Part shown: in pieces, positions 8,064 through 16,645 of the stretch | Numbering within the stretch: position 1 is the first letter of the stretch | Layout: the number at the start of each line of letters is the position of its first letter | From: Tunturiibacter empetritectus | GTDB lineage: Bacteria > Acidobacteriota > Terriglobia > Terriglobales > Acidobacteriaceae | NCBI RefSeq assembly: GCF_013410875.1 | Contig: NZ_JACCCU010000001.1 | Location: 1,364,001 to 1,428,000, forward strand | DNA: 64,000 nt | Direction: 5' to 3' | Program-made: the position numbers and the translations under genes | Notes under the pieces: model-generated | The model's database searches: none | What the model was told of the DNA's origin: nothing | What the model saw: the letters and a program-made list of their open reading frames with translations, nothing else

Positions 8064-9437
8064 ATGGGTACAGTTGGATTAAGTTTCGGATCGGCGACCA
8101 GCGGCCAGGGATTTGACGTAGCGACAACCGTCACGGCGATTCAGGCGTCGGAACAGGCGATTGAAACTCCGTGGAATAATCAACTGACTGCGTTGCAGGC
8201 CCAGGATACGGTCTTCAGTGGGCTTGGGACTGACCTCGGAAGCCTCACGACGGCCTTGCAGTCGCTTACGGATTTTAACGGGGTCTTTGCGGAGAAGCAG
8301 GGATCGAGCTCCAATACCGATTTGTTGAGCCTTACCTCTGCCGGTTCGTCGGCTGTGGCCGGTAGTCACACGGTCACAATTACTCAATTGGCACAGACCT
8401 CATCAGATGTTTCGACCGCGATTTCGAGTGCCAGCGATACGCTTACCGGCACCGTGACGATTCAGGGCAAAGTGTTTGACACCGCCACCAGCGGCAGCAA
8501 TACGCTTACGGGCCTGGCTGCCGCGATCAATTCGGCTGCCATCGGTGTTACTGCCAGCGTGATTACGGATTCCTCCGGGTCGCGGCTCTCGCTTGTAAGC
8601 GGAACCAGCGGTGCGGCCGGACAGCTGGCCACTATCACCAGCACTCTGGCCGATGGTGGCACCAGCATAACGTTTCCAGGTCCACCCAGTAGCGGCCAAC
8701 AGGGACAAGACGCTCGAATAACCGTGGATGGAGTTCAGGTCACGAGTCCGTCGAACACCGTGACCGGCGCGATTCCCGGGGTAACCTTTCAGCTGCTCTC
8801 GTCTGCTTCTCCGGGAACGCAGGTGCAAGTGCAGGTTACCGACAATACGACGGACATAGGAACAGCTGTGAGTAACTTCGTCTCTGCCTATAACACGGTG
8901 GTCAAGGACATCAATACCGAGGCGACGAATAGCTCTACTGGCACTGCTCCAGCACTTCTAGGGAGTCCGATATTGGCTCAGTTGCAGAGCCAGCTTACGG
9001 GGGCGCTCTTCGGAGGGGCGGCGAGCGGCTCAATCAACAATTTTGGCCAGTTGGGAATCAGTATGAACAATGACGGGACTTTGACGCTGGACTCAAGTAC
9101 GCTTACCAGCGCGCTCAGCTCGAATCTCTCCGACGTTACCGGCTTTTTTCAGAGTTCAGGCAGCTTTGGCCAGACGCTCTCAACGGCGGTGAATAATCTT
9201 GGAACGCAGGCTCCCAACGGCGCGATCTATCTTGCGCAGCAGCAGAATGCAGCGCAGGAGAAGGCGCTGAATGCAGACATCACGAACGAAAACTCATTGC
9301 TCTCGGAGCAGAAGACACAACTTACGGATGAGCTGAACACTGCGAACCAGATCCTGCAGTCCATTCCCAGCCAACTGAGCCAAGTGAATGAGATTTACAG
9401 CGCCGTTACCGGCTACAACCAGAATCCGAATGGATAA
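8064..9437 (+). CDS. fliD: Flagellar filament cap / hook-associated protein 2 (FliD)
   Basis: A 457-residue protein that caps the growing filament and folds in incoming flagellin. The N-terminal FliD domain shows FDVATTVTAIQASEQAIETP and the following SLTTALQSLTDF; the C-terminal domain shows VSNFVSAYNTVVKDIN, GSINNFGQLGISMNNDGTL and a final coiled-coil helix (LTDELNTANQILQSIPSQL). The centre is Ser/Thr/Gly-rich, as is usual for this variable part. It follows flagellin by 153 bases and its last codons overlap the start of fliS, so the cap and the flagellin chaperone are coupled. Confidence 0.93.
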   Translation: MGTVGLSFGSATSGQGFDVATTVTAIQASEQAIETPWNNQLTALQAQDTVFSGLGTDLGSLTTALQSLTDFNGVFAEKQGSSSNTDLLSLTSAGSSAVAGSHTVTITQLAQTSSDVSTAISSASDTLTGTVTIQGKVFDTATSGSNTLTGLAAAINSAAIGVTASVITDSSGSRLSLVSGTSGAAGQLATITSTLADGGTSITFPGPPSSGQQGQDARITVDGVQVTSPSNTVTGAIPGVTFQLLSSASPGTQVQVQVTDNTTDIGTAVSNFVSAYNTVVKDINTEATNSSTGTAPALLGSPILAQLQSQLTGALFGGAASGSINNFGQLGISMNNDGTLTLDSSTLTSALSSNLSDVTGFFQSSGSFGQTLSTAVNNLGTQAPNGAIYLAQQQNAAQEKALNADITNENSLLSEQKTQLTDELNTANQILQSIPSQLSQVNEIYSAVTGYNQNPNG

Positions 9438-9915
9438 ATCAATGAGCGAACGAAGCTATCAGCAGCAGTCTTTGGCGGGCGCAACCGGAGTTGAGCAGAT
9501 CGTTGCGCTTTACGATGGCACGGTTCGGTTTCTTTATCGGGCGATGCAGTGTGTGGAGGAAGACGACGTTCGCGGGCGACGCATCGCGGTGAAGAAGGTG
9601 CTGGATATCCTGACGTATCTTCAGGCGCGGTTGCGTCCGGATCTGGGTGGGACGGTTGCTGCTTCGCTGGCGGATTTTTACACGACGATGTTTACAATGA
9701 CGCTGGAGGCGTCGCATCTGGAGTCGAAGGAGCAGTTTGAAGAGGTGATTGGGTTTGTTCGTAATGTTCGTGAGGCATGGATGGTAGTGGCACGTGATCC
9801 GGAGGCAGGCAAGGTGCTGCCGAGAGAGCTGCGGACTCGGGAAGAGCGATTTGTCCCGCAGACGGAGGTGTATGCGCCGGTTGGTGAGAGTGCTGCTTCG
9901 GGTTGGTCGGCTTAG
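9430..9915 (+). CDS. fliS: Flagellin export chaperone FliS
   Basis: A small helical cytoplasmic protein (161 residues from the ATG at 9430) that holds flagellin in an export-competent state. Family features are SYQQQSLAGATGVEQIVALYDG and the amphipathic helices after it (RFLYRAMQCVEE, VKKVLDILTYLQARL, LADFYTTMFTMTLEA). Start choice: ATG 9430 overlaps the fliD stop (ATGGATAA); ATG 9442 is four codons further in; neither has a clear Shine-Dalgarno site, which fits coupling to fliD. The last 35 residues are longer than usual and not conserved. Confidence 0.9.
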   Translation: MDKSMSERSYQQQSLAGATGVEQIVALYDGTVRFLYRAMQCVEEDDVRGRRIAVKKVLDILTYLQARLRPDLGGTVAASLADFYTTMFTMTLEASHLESKEQFEEVIGFVRNVREAWMVVARDPEAGKVLPRELRTREERFVPQTEVYAPVGESAASGWSA

Positions 9916-9919
9916 TTTT

Positions 9920-10008
9920 GTCAGCAAGTCAGCAAGTCAGCAAGTTCGCAAATGCGAGTCGTCTCCTCGTCAGGCTTGCAGCTAACTAGCTAACTGGCTG
10001 ACTTGCTA
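9920..10008 (+). repeat. Octamer-repeat inverted element, copy 1
   Basis: Three exact GTCAGCAA octamers (9920-9943) plus GTTCGCAA (9944-9951) form one arm. The other arm (9976-10008) reads on the minus strand as GTAGCAA, GTCAGCCA, GTTAGCTA, GTTAGCT, so the arms can pair. The element fills the space between the convergent fliS and ABC-exporter genes and includes the stop codon of the latter. Two further copies lie at 48422-48490 and 49670-49815. Confidence 0.75.
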
Positions 10009-11772
10009 CGTGGCTACGGCTAGCTCTTCTTCGAGGCGCTGCTTTTCAAAAAGACTGGTGTAGTAGCCGTTGCGCACGATGAGTTCTTCGTGGGTTCCCA
10101 ACTCTGCGATGCGTCCGGCTACGAGGACGGCGATCTGGTCGGCGTTGCGGGCGGTTGAGATTCGGTGGGAGATGAAGATGGTGGTGCGGGTGCCCATGCC
10201 TTGACGGAGGCCGTTGAGGATGCGCTCTTCGGTGTAGGTGTCGACGCTGGCCAGGGCGTCGTCAAGGATAAGTATGCGGGGTTCGCGGATGATGGCACGG
10301 GCGATGGCGGTGCGCTGCTTCTGGCCGCCGGAGAGGGTGATTCCGCGCTCGCCTACCATGGTCTCGAAGCCTTTGGGGAACTCGAGAATTTCGTTGCTGA
10401 TGTGAGCGATGCTGGCTGCGTCCTGCACCTGCTCCTCGGAGGCATCGGGTTTGCCGAAGGCGATGTTCTGGTGGATGGTGTCGGAGAAGAGGAAGGTCTC
10501 TTGCGGGACGAAGCCGATCTGGCGGCGGATGTCGGCGAGTGGATAGGAGCGGATGGGTTCGCCGTCTACGAGGACCATGCCGGGAGCTGCGTCGTGCAGG
10601 CGCGGGATGAGGCCGACGAGGGTCGATTTTCCGGAGCCGGTGGGGCCGACGATGGCTAGCGAGGATCCGGCAGGGATGCGGAGGTTGATGTCCTTCAGGA
10701 CTGCTGGTGCGTTGGGGTAGGCGAAGGTTAGATTGCGGAACTCGATGTCGCCTGCGATCTCTTCCGCGTTTTCGAAGCGATGGAGTTGCTGCGGGGTGAC
10801 GTCCTGATCGGTGATGGCGGGTTGCTGCTTAAGGAGCTCGTCGATGCGGACGACAGAGGCGGTGCCGCGCTGGAAGAGGTTGACGACCCAGCCGACGGCG
10901 ATCATGGGCCAGGTGAGCTGCACCATGTAGACATTAAACGAGGTGAACTGGCCCACGGAGATGTGATGGGCTACGACCTCGTGGCCACCGACCAGCAGCG
11001 TGATCATCAGCGAGAGGCCGAGAACGAACTCGAGCGTGGGCCAGAGCATCGCCATGAGGCGGACCAGGTGCAAACTGCGCTTGATGTACTCAAGATTGGC
11101 GGTCTCGAAGGAGGCGATCTCGGCGTCTTCCTGGGCGAAGGCTCGGATGAGGCGGGCGCCGGAGAAGTTCTCATGTGCCTTGGCGGAGATGTCGGAGAAC
11201 ATGGCCTGAATGCGCTCGAAGCGGCGATGGATGCGGTTGCCGAAGTACTGGACGAGGATCGAGGCCATGGGGAGGGGGACGAAGGCGAAGAAGGTGAGCT
11301 TGGGGCTGATGCGATACATGAAGGGCAGCGCGGCTGCAGTGAAGACGACGGTGTTGGCGCTGTACATGATCGCCGGGCCGAGGAGCTGGCGGACGGCGTT
11401 GAGGTCGTTGGTGGTGCGCGCCATGATGTCGCCTGTACGGGTGGTGTGGTAGAAGCTGGGAGCCTGGCGTTCCAGATTACTGAAGAGATCGTTGCGGAGG
11501 TCGAACTCGATCTCCCGGGAGGCGCCGATGATGACCTGGCGGGTGATGTAGAGAAAGATCGCGGAGAGTACTGCGATGAGAAGGAGGCGAAGAGTGTGGT
11601 GGACGACTTTGGTTTCGGTGATGCCGTGCTGCATGTCGTCGATAGCGTGGCCGATGACGATGGGGATGAGCACCTTGATGGTGTTGTAGAGGATGACTGC
11701 GACCCCGCCCCAGGCGAGATGCTTCCAATATCGCCTGAGGTAGGGTGCGAGCGGTTTAAGTCGTTCCAACAT
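10006..11772 (-). CDS. ABC exporter, MsbA/multidrug type (fused permease-ATPase)
   Basis: A 588-residue half-transporter that works as a dimer. Residues 1-320 are the six-span exporter domain (first span HLAWGGVAVILYNTIKVLIP). The ATPase domain (about 345-575) has Walker A GPTGSGKST, the Q-loop in GFVPQETFLFSDT, the signature LSGGQKQR, Walker B ILILDDALASVD and the H-loop FISHRIST. The family exports lipids or drugs; the substrate cannot be read from sequence. It stands alone between the convergent fliS and an FKBP gene upstream (35 bases away). Confidence 0.93.
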   Translation of the reverse strand: MLERLKPLAPYLRRYWKHLAWGGVAVILYNTIKVLIPIVIGHAIDDMQHGITETKVVHHTLRLLLIAVLSAIFLYITRQVIIGASREIEFDLRNDLFSNLERQAPSFYHTTRTGDIMARTTNDLNAVRQLLGPAIMYSANTVVFTAAALPFMYRISPKLTFFAFVPLPMASILVQYFGNRIHRRFERIQAMFSDISAKAHENFSGARLIRAFAQEDAEIASFETANLEYIKRSLHLVRLMAMLWPTLEFVLGLSLMITLLVGGHEVVAHHISVGQFTSFNVYMVQLTWPMIAVGWVVNLFQRGTASVVRIDELLKQQPAITDQDVTPQQLHRFENAEEIAGDIEFRNLTFAYPNAPAVLKDINLRIPAGSSLAIVGPTGSGKSTLVGLIPRLHDAAPGMVLVDGEPIRSYPLADIRRQIGFVPQETFLFSDTIHQNIAFGKPDASEEQVQDAASIAHISNEILEFPKGFETMVGERGITLSGGQKQRTAIARAIIREPRILILDDALASVDTYTEERILNGLRQGMGTRTTIFISHRISTARNADQIAVLVAGRIAELGTHEELIVRNGYYTSLFEKQRLEEELAVAT

Positions 11773-11806
11773 GTTGGTTTCTGAGTGTCCTTCTGATGAG
11801 ATGAGG

Positions 11807-12505
11807 CTAGAGGGTCTCAGGGTGCGGAGGGTTGGTGGTTGGAGTGGTTGGGGTACTCGGAGTAGTCGGCGTGGTGGGGGTTGTTTGAGTTGTTGGCGCA
11901 GTAGGAGTCGTTGGGGTAGTCGGAGTAGTCGGGGTAGTCGGGGTTGTTGGTGCGGTCTTTTGAGGGGACTCGGGCGCAGTGGGAGGTGTCTTGGGCTGAG
12001 GCGGAGTGTCGGACTGTGCGACGAGCTCTAGGTCGAAGATGAGGTCCGCTTTGGCGGGGATAACGGGTGGACGGCCGGATTCGCCGTAGGCCAGTTGATA
12101 AGGGACGAAGAGACGGCGCTTTCCTCCGACGTGCATGCCCTGGAATCCAGTGTCCCAGCCAATGATGACGCGGTGTGCTCCGTAGGGGAAGGTGATGGGT
12201 TCGCCGCCGGGGTGATCGAAGGAGGAGTCAAATTTGGTGCCATTGGTAAGCCAGCCGGTGTAGTGGACGGTGTAGTACTTGCGCTCTTCGGCGGGTGCGC
12301 CTGTGCCGATTTTGGTGTCGATGTACCGAAGCGTGTAGAGGGGCCTAGGGAGGCCAACTACCTTGGGGATGTTGGGAGGCGTGGTTGCGGTCTTTGCGGC
12401 AGTGGCGTGGTGCGGGGTGGTGGTGGTTGCCTTCGGGGTGGTTTGGGCGGTGGCGGCAGTAGTGAGAGCGGCCAGGAGGGCGATCGAGGAGAGCTTTGCA
12501 GTCAT
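11807..12505 (-). CDS. Exported FKBP-type peptidyl-prolyl isomerase with Pro-Thr tail
   Basis: A 232-residue protein. A signal peptide (about 1-20, ending TTAATAQ) is followed by a linker and one FKBP domain (about 55-155) with the signatures YYTVHYTGWLTNG, FDSSFDHPGGEPITFPYG and GMHVGGKRRLFVPYQLAYGE. It should speed prolyl cis-trans isomerisation of proteins in the periplasm. The last 70 residues are repeats of PTTP/TPTT, encoded by near-identical 9-12 base units, and look like a flexible or wall-spanning stalk; their number may vary between strains by slippage. The gene lies 35 bases upstream of the ABC exporter on the same strand. Confidence 0.92.
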   Translation of the reverse strand: MTAKLSSIALLAALTTAATAQTTPKATTTTPHHATAAKTATTPPNIPKVVGLPRPLYTLRYIDTKIGTGAPAEERKYYTVHYTGWLTNGTKFDSSFDHPGGEPITFPYGAHRVIIGWDTGFQGMHVGGKRRLFVPYQLAYGESGRPPVIPAKADLIFDLELVAQSDTPPQPKTPPTAPESPQKTAPTTPTTPTTPTTPTTPTAPTTQTTPTTPTTPSTPTTPTTNPPHPETL

Positions 12506-12587
12506 TGTGATTCCAGTTTAGGACCTTTGGACAAACTGGAGGTGAACTGGTGGTTTTTAGTGCTGTGGCCAATCTATTTAGTTGTTT

Positions 12588-12623
12588 GGTTGAATAGTTT
12601 TTAGTTTTGGACTATATTCAACC
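12588..12623 (+). promoter_or_regulatory. Promoter and overlapping operator of the ArsR-type gene
   Basis: GGTTGAATAGT (12588-12598) and ACTATATTCAACC (12611-12623) form an inverted repeat that includes a -35 box TTGAAT (12590-12595), a 17-base spacer and a -10 box TATATT (12613-12618). A third GGTTGAA lies at the start codon. The -10 box ends 7 bases before the ATG at 12626, so the mRNA probably begins at the AUG itself; there is no Shine-Dalgarno site. Confidence 0.6.
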
Positions 12624-12625
12624 GC

Positions 12626-13009
12626 ATGGTTGAATTGTCGGGTGCTTCTCTGGATTCCGTGTTTCATGCCCTTTCGGACGCTACGCGTCGCGCGATTCTG
12701 CGGGACGTGAGCCGGGAGGCCAGAACTGTGGGGCAGATTGCAGAGCCCTACAAGATGTCGCTGGCGGCGGTTTCTAAGCATTTGCAGGTGCTGGAACGGG
12801 CGGATTTGATTCGACGGGAGAAGAAGGGCAACTTTCGGATGGTGCAGTTGAATGCGGATAGTTTGCGGGCAGCGCAGGCGTGGCTTGCCTACTACGAAAC
12901 CTTCTGGACGGGCCAGTTGGATGCCCTTCAGAATTACCTGGAGACGGCGGAGACGCCGGGAGAGGATGTGCGGAATGGCAACTCTGGAGCTGGAACAGAA
13001 GAAGAATGA
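12626..13009 (+). CDS. ArsR-family winged-helix repressor
   Basis: A 127-residue regulator with the usual ArsR fold: FHALSDATRRAILRDVS, the recognition helix MSLAAVSKHLQVLERADLI and the beta-wing RREKKGNFRMVQL. No metal-binding cysteine pair is visible, which fits the subgroup that is coupled to SRPBCC/AHSA1 genes rather than metal sensors. The reading frame overlaps the SRPBCC gene by 35 bases. The inverted repeat at 12588-12623 covers its promoter, so it probably represses its own operon. The effector is unknown. Confidence 0.92.
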   Translation: MVELSGASLDSVFHALSDATRRAILRDVSREARTVGQIAEPYKMSLAAVSKHLQVLERADLIRREKKGNFRMVQLNADSLRAAQAWLAYYETFWTGQLDALQNYLETAETPGEDVRNGNSGAGTEEE

Positions 13010-13472
13010 TGGAAGTGCTTTGAAGCTTGAGCTGACACGAGTGATTCGGGCGAGCCGGGCACGGGTCTACGAGGCATGGACGCGGCCGGAGATTCTACAG
13101 AGATGGCATGCGCCCGGAGATATGAACTTTGTGAGCGCCACGCTCGATGTGCGTGAGGGGGGAGTTTACGAAGTTTTATCGCAGGGGATGATGTGTGCCA
13201 AGGAGGGAATGACGGAGGAAGAAAGAAAGCGTCAGGTAGCGGTTCGCGGGGAGTATCTAAGGGTGATTCCGAACGAGCTGCTGCAGTTTACGTGGAATGG
13301 AAGTTGGGCTCCGACGGAGACCTCGATGGTGACGGTGTTTTTGAGAGATGTCGAAGGCGGAACGGAGATTCGGTTGCGGCATGAACAGTTCGCTACAGAG
13401 GCTTCGCGAGATGGTCATGTGATGGGCTGGGAGAGCTTGTTCGGCAAGCTGGCCGCGGCTATCGAGGATTGA
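12975..13472 (+). CDS. SRPBCC / AHSA1-like domain protein
   Basis: A 165-residue protein from the ATG at 12975 (MATLELEQ). The family landmarks are the N-terminal strand LTRVIRASRARVYEAWTRPE, the WHAPGDM loop, the R-G-E-Y-L-R-V-I-P strand and the C-terminal helix GWESLFGKLAAAIE. SRPBCC domains bind hydrophobic ligands in a deep pocket. It is co-translated with the ArsR regulator whose 3' end it overlaps. This regulator/SRPBCC pair is common in soil bacteria, but no substrate is established for it. Confidence 0.9.
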   Translation: MATLELEQKKNDGSALKLELTRVIRASRARVYEAWTRPEILQRWHAPGDMNFVSATLDVREGGVYEVLSQGMMCAKEGMTEEERKRQVAVRGEYLRVIPNELLQFTWNGSWAPTETSMVTVFLRDVEGGTEIRLRHEQFATEASRDGHVMGWESLFGKLAAAIED

Positions 13473-13532
13473 TGAAAGACGGCGCGGCGGACGGGCGGGT
13501 CCGCTGCTGCTTGACTTGTACTGTTGCTGAAG

Positions 13533-15920
13533 TTACGTGGGGGTGCGGAGGAGGAGGTAGGTGCCGGTGATGCCGAAGAGAAGATCGGGCGTCCAGGCGG
13601 CTAGGACTGCGGGCAGCGTGTTGACGTTGCCGAGGGACTCGAAGATGAGGGCGACGACCCAGTAGGTGATGGCGAGACCGATGGCTGTGGCGATGCCGGT
13701 GAGGGAGCCTTTTTTACCCATAGACAAGGCGAAGGGGATGGCGAGGATGGCCATGACCAGGGTGATGAGTGGGTAGGCGATCTTTTTGTTGAGCTGTACG
13801 CTGAGGCGTTTGGTATCGAAGCCGGATTGCTTGAGGTCGGTGATGTAGTGGGAGAGTTCGGTGTAGCTCATCTCCTGCGAGGGGATGTACTCCTTTTTGA
13901 AGTAGGTGGGTTGCTCGCGAATCTCGGGGAAGGTGGCTACGGTGAAGGGCTGATAGCTGGAGATGGTTTCGCCGGAGAAGGTGCGCTGCCAGCCGTTGTC
14001 GAAGACCCAGTTGTTGACTTTGGGGTCCCATTGGGCGGTTGCGGCGAAGATGCGGCGTTGCAGGGTGAAAGAAGCTGGGTCAAACTCGAAGACGGTGAGG
14101 TTGGCGAAGGTGTCTTTTTCTGCGTTGAAGTACTGGTAGTAGAAGATGCGGGAGGGTTCGCCGGCGTTGTTGGTCTGGCCGGAGATCCACTGGCGGTCGG
14201 GGCGGGAGAAGGTCTGGGTGGGTTTGTCTTTGATGATTGAGAGGAGAGCCTCCTGGCGGCGGTTGGCGGCGGGTAGGTAAATCTCGTCGAAGACGAAGAG
14301 GCCGGCGGAGATGAGGATGGTGACGACGAGGACTGGCGTGATGATGCGGTAGAGGCTGATGCCGCTGGACTTCATCGCGGTGAGCTCGGAGGTGCGGCTA
14401 AGGGCGCCGAAGGTGACGAGAACTGCGACCAGAGCGCAAAGGGGAGTGACGTTGTAGAGGATGTAGGGGACGAGGTTGATGAGGTATTCGCCTACGGTGA
14501 TGAGGGGCGTGCGGTTTTTGAAGATGGGACCGATGAGCTCGAAGAAGGTGAAGATGAGGAAGAGGGTGGAGAAGGAGCTGAGGACGATGGCGAAGTTGGT
14601 GGCGTACTCGCGCATGACGTAGTCGTCGAGCAGGAGGGGGAACTGGATGCGGACGATGCTGCGGAAGCGGCGGAGGAGGGTGGCGACGTCGTGGTTGGAG
14701 CGTGCGTTGGCGGACTCGTGGCCGTTACTGGTGAGGCGGGTGATGAGCTTGCTGAGCCAGACGCCGATGGTGGAGACGAGGCTGAGGGCGATGCCTCCGC
14801 GGGACATCTGGTAGAGGAGAAGAGCGCCGGCGGCGGCGAAGAGGAGGTTCGCTCCCCAGACGCCGAGGAAGGGCGAGAGCTTGCCTGATTGCGCGAAGGC
14901 TACTCCTACGGAAGAGAGGAAGTAGTAGATGAAGACGAGGAGGATGGTGAGGACGAAGCCGGTGGATTTGCCTCCGCGTTTGGAGGAGATGCCGAGGGGA
15001 ACGCCGACGAGCATGAGGACGAGGCAGGCGAAGGGATAGGAGAAGCGCTTGTTGAACTCGATGCGGTAGACGGAGGATTCGTGGCCGCTGGTGGCCTGGA
15101 TCGCTTTCGCGCGACGCCAGAGTTCGGGCAGGGAGAGGGCCTGGATGGGCGTGTTGACGCGTCCGAGGTGCGCGTCTTCGGGGGCTTCGGTCTCGATGGG
15201 GACGTCGGTGCTCGAGAAGGTGGAGATGTTGTATTGGTTGGGGTCGGTGGAGGAGGTGTCGTGCTGGCCGCCATTGAGTAGATGCAGGCGGATGGTCTGG
15301 GCGTCGGGCGTATTGGGGGTGCCGTTGACGACGATGGCCTGGTCGGCGGTGGTGATGTGCGGGTCAGCTGGCTCGGTTAGGTCGGCGAGGAAGACGTGAT
15401 GCCAGAGGGCGGCTCCGGCTGCGGGGCTGACGTCCTGGATGTAGAGGACGCGGTCTTTGAACTCTTCATAGAAGACGCGGGGCTGGACCTCGAAGGAGGC
15501 TTGCGAGGATTTAAGAGATTCGCCGAGGGAGATGAGGCCGGAGGCGGCGCGAGGGGCGAGGTAGAGCGAGTTGAAGAGGCCGAGCGCGAGGGCGACGGCG
15601 GAGACGATGGAGACGATGCGGACGAAGTCAATGGCACCCATTCCGCTGGCACGCATGGCGGTGATCTCGCTGTCGGCGGCGAGGCGGGAGAGGCCGAGAA
15701 GGATGCCGACCAGAACGGCCATGGGAATGGTGACGGTAAGGGCTGGGGGGAGGGTGAAGGCAATGATTCGGGCGACATCTCCCATGGTGGCGGAGTCGCG
15801 GACGACGAAGTCAAGGATGCGCCCGAGGTCGCGCATGAAGATGATGAAAGTAAAGAGGGCTCCGCCGAGGAGGGCGTGCGAGATTACTTCGCGAAGGATG
15901 TAGCGGGTGATGATGCGCAT
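13533..15920 (-). CDS. LptF-LptG fusion, lipopolysaccharide export permease
   Basis: A 795-residue protein that contains two YjgP/YjgQ permease units in one chain. Unit 1 (about 1-390) begins RIITRYILREVISHALLGG and has the jellyroll insert between two membrane blocks. Unit 2 (about 420-795) begins LLLDDYVMREYATNFAIVL and repeats the pattern, including SRTSELTAMKSSGISLYRI, which mirrors SRLAADSEITAMRASGMGA in unit 1. In E. coli LptF and LptG are separate proteins of about 360 residues that pair with the LptB ATPase to extract LPS from the inner membrane. Fusion would fix them in a 1:1 heterodimer. No lptB, lptA or lptC is near. Confidence 0.92.
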   Translation of the reverse strand: MRIITRYILREVISHALLGGALFTFIIFMRDLGRILDFVVRDSATMGDVARIIAFTLPPALTVTIPMAVLVGILLGLSRLAADSEITAMRASGMGAIDFVRIVSIVSAVALALGLFNSLYLAPRAASGLISLGESLKSSQASFEVQPRVFYEEFKDRVLYIQDVSPAAGAALWHHVFLADLTEPADPHITTADQAIVVNGTPNTPDAQTIRLHLLNGGQHDTSSTDPNQYNISTFSSTDVPIETEAPEDAHLGRVNTPIQALSLPELWRRAKAIQATSGHESSVYRIEFNKRFSYPFACLVLMLVGVPLGISSKRGGKSTGFVLTILLVFIYYFLSSVGVAFAQSGKLSPFLGVWGANLLFAAAGALLLYQMSRGGIALSLVSTIGVWLSKLITRLTSNGHESANARSNHDVATLLRRFRSIVRIQFPLLLDDYVMREYATNFAIVLSSFSTLFLIFTFFELIGPIFKNRTPLITVGEYLINLVPYILYNVTPLCALVAVLVTFGALSRTSELTAMKSSGISLYRIITPVLVVTILISAGLFVFDEIYLPAANRRQEALLSIIKDKPTQTFSRPDRQWISGQTNNAGEPSRIFYYQYFNAEKDTFANLTVFEFDPASFTLQRRIFAATAQWDPKVNNWVFDNGWQRTFSGETISSYQPFTVATFPEIREQPTYFKKEYIPSQEMSYTELSHYITDLKQSGFDTKRLSVQLNKKIAYPLITLVMAILAIPFALSMGKKGSLTGIATAIGLAITYWVVALIFESLGNVNTLPAVLAAWTPDLLFGITGTYLLLRTPT

Positions 15921-16163
15921 TTGTTTGCTGTTTCGTGGAACTGGTTCAAGTGTATCGCGTGTGTGGAAGATTGCTGATTGTGAGAGAAGGAGTTAGGGGT
16001 TGCGTTTGGATTAAGGCAACTCGCGGAGAGATTGTGCACTCCATCTTCTGAGAGCAACATGCTGAATGCGAGAACTTCGCGTGGCTGTTGATGCCGAAGC
16101 GCGAGCTGAGAGTGTGTGGTTGAAGTGGGAGCAAGGATTCAGAACAACTATGATGATTCGCCG

Positions 16164-16604
16164 ATGTCGCTAGATATTTTTGCCTCTGAGCGTCGTGCCG
16201 CGGAGCTTTCGCCGAGCAAGATTTTGCTGGTGGATGATGATCCGGATATGCGGGCGCTGACGCGGACGTTTCTGGAACATGAAGGCTATGGAGTATTTAG
16301 CTCCGGCGATGCTGAGAGGGCAGAGCAGATCTTTCGCAGTGTGCCGGAGATCGATCTGTTGGTGACGGATCTGTATATGCCGGGCAGGTCGGGAATGGAG
16401 CTGGCGCGGGAGCTGAAGATGATCCGCAGTGGGCTGCCGGTGCTGATGATCTCGGGTGGTATGGTAGACAGCGCGCAGAAGCTGCGGTTGGAGCAGGAGG
16501 GGTGGAGCTTTCTGGCGAAGCCGTTCCGTCTGCCTGAGCTGTTGAGCACTGTGCATCGGATTCTTGCGCCAGTGGAGGCGCGGAGATGGAAGGAAGCGCG
16601 GTAA
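16164..16604 (+). CDS. Single-domain response regulator
   Basis: A 146-residue receiver domain with almost nothing else. It has the acidic pocket VDDDPDM (residues 24-28), the phosphoacceptor Asp 69 in LLVTDLYMPGRSG, the switch Ser in MISGGMV and the conserved Lys in FLAKPF. There is no output domain, so it should act by protein contact or as a phosphorelay step. The ATG at 16164 lacks a clear ribosome site; in-frame GTG codons at 16116 and 16125 are alternatives. It stands alone, divergent from the LptF-LptG gene, with 243 bases between the start codons that show no striking structure. Confidence 0.88.
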   Translation: MSLDIFASERRAAELSPSKILLVDDDPDMRALTRTFLEHEGYGVFSSGDAERAEQIFRSVPEIDLLVTDLYMPGRSGMELARELKMIRSGLPVLMISGGMVDSAQKLRLEQEGWSFLAKPFRLPELLSTVHRILAPVEARRWKEAR

Positions 16605-16645
16605 GGTTGTCGGTTCGGGCCGATCAGAGTAAAGGCGAAAGCGAG

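Noticed and set aside
10780-11784. Open frame of 334 codons on the plus strand
   Set aside because: It is antisense to the ABC exporter; composition is Gly/Asp/Glu-rich, as expected for the opposite strand.
11825-11965. Short tandem units in the FKBP gene as a CRISPR or satellite
   Set aside because: They are in frame and encode the Pro-Thr tail.
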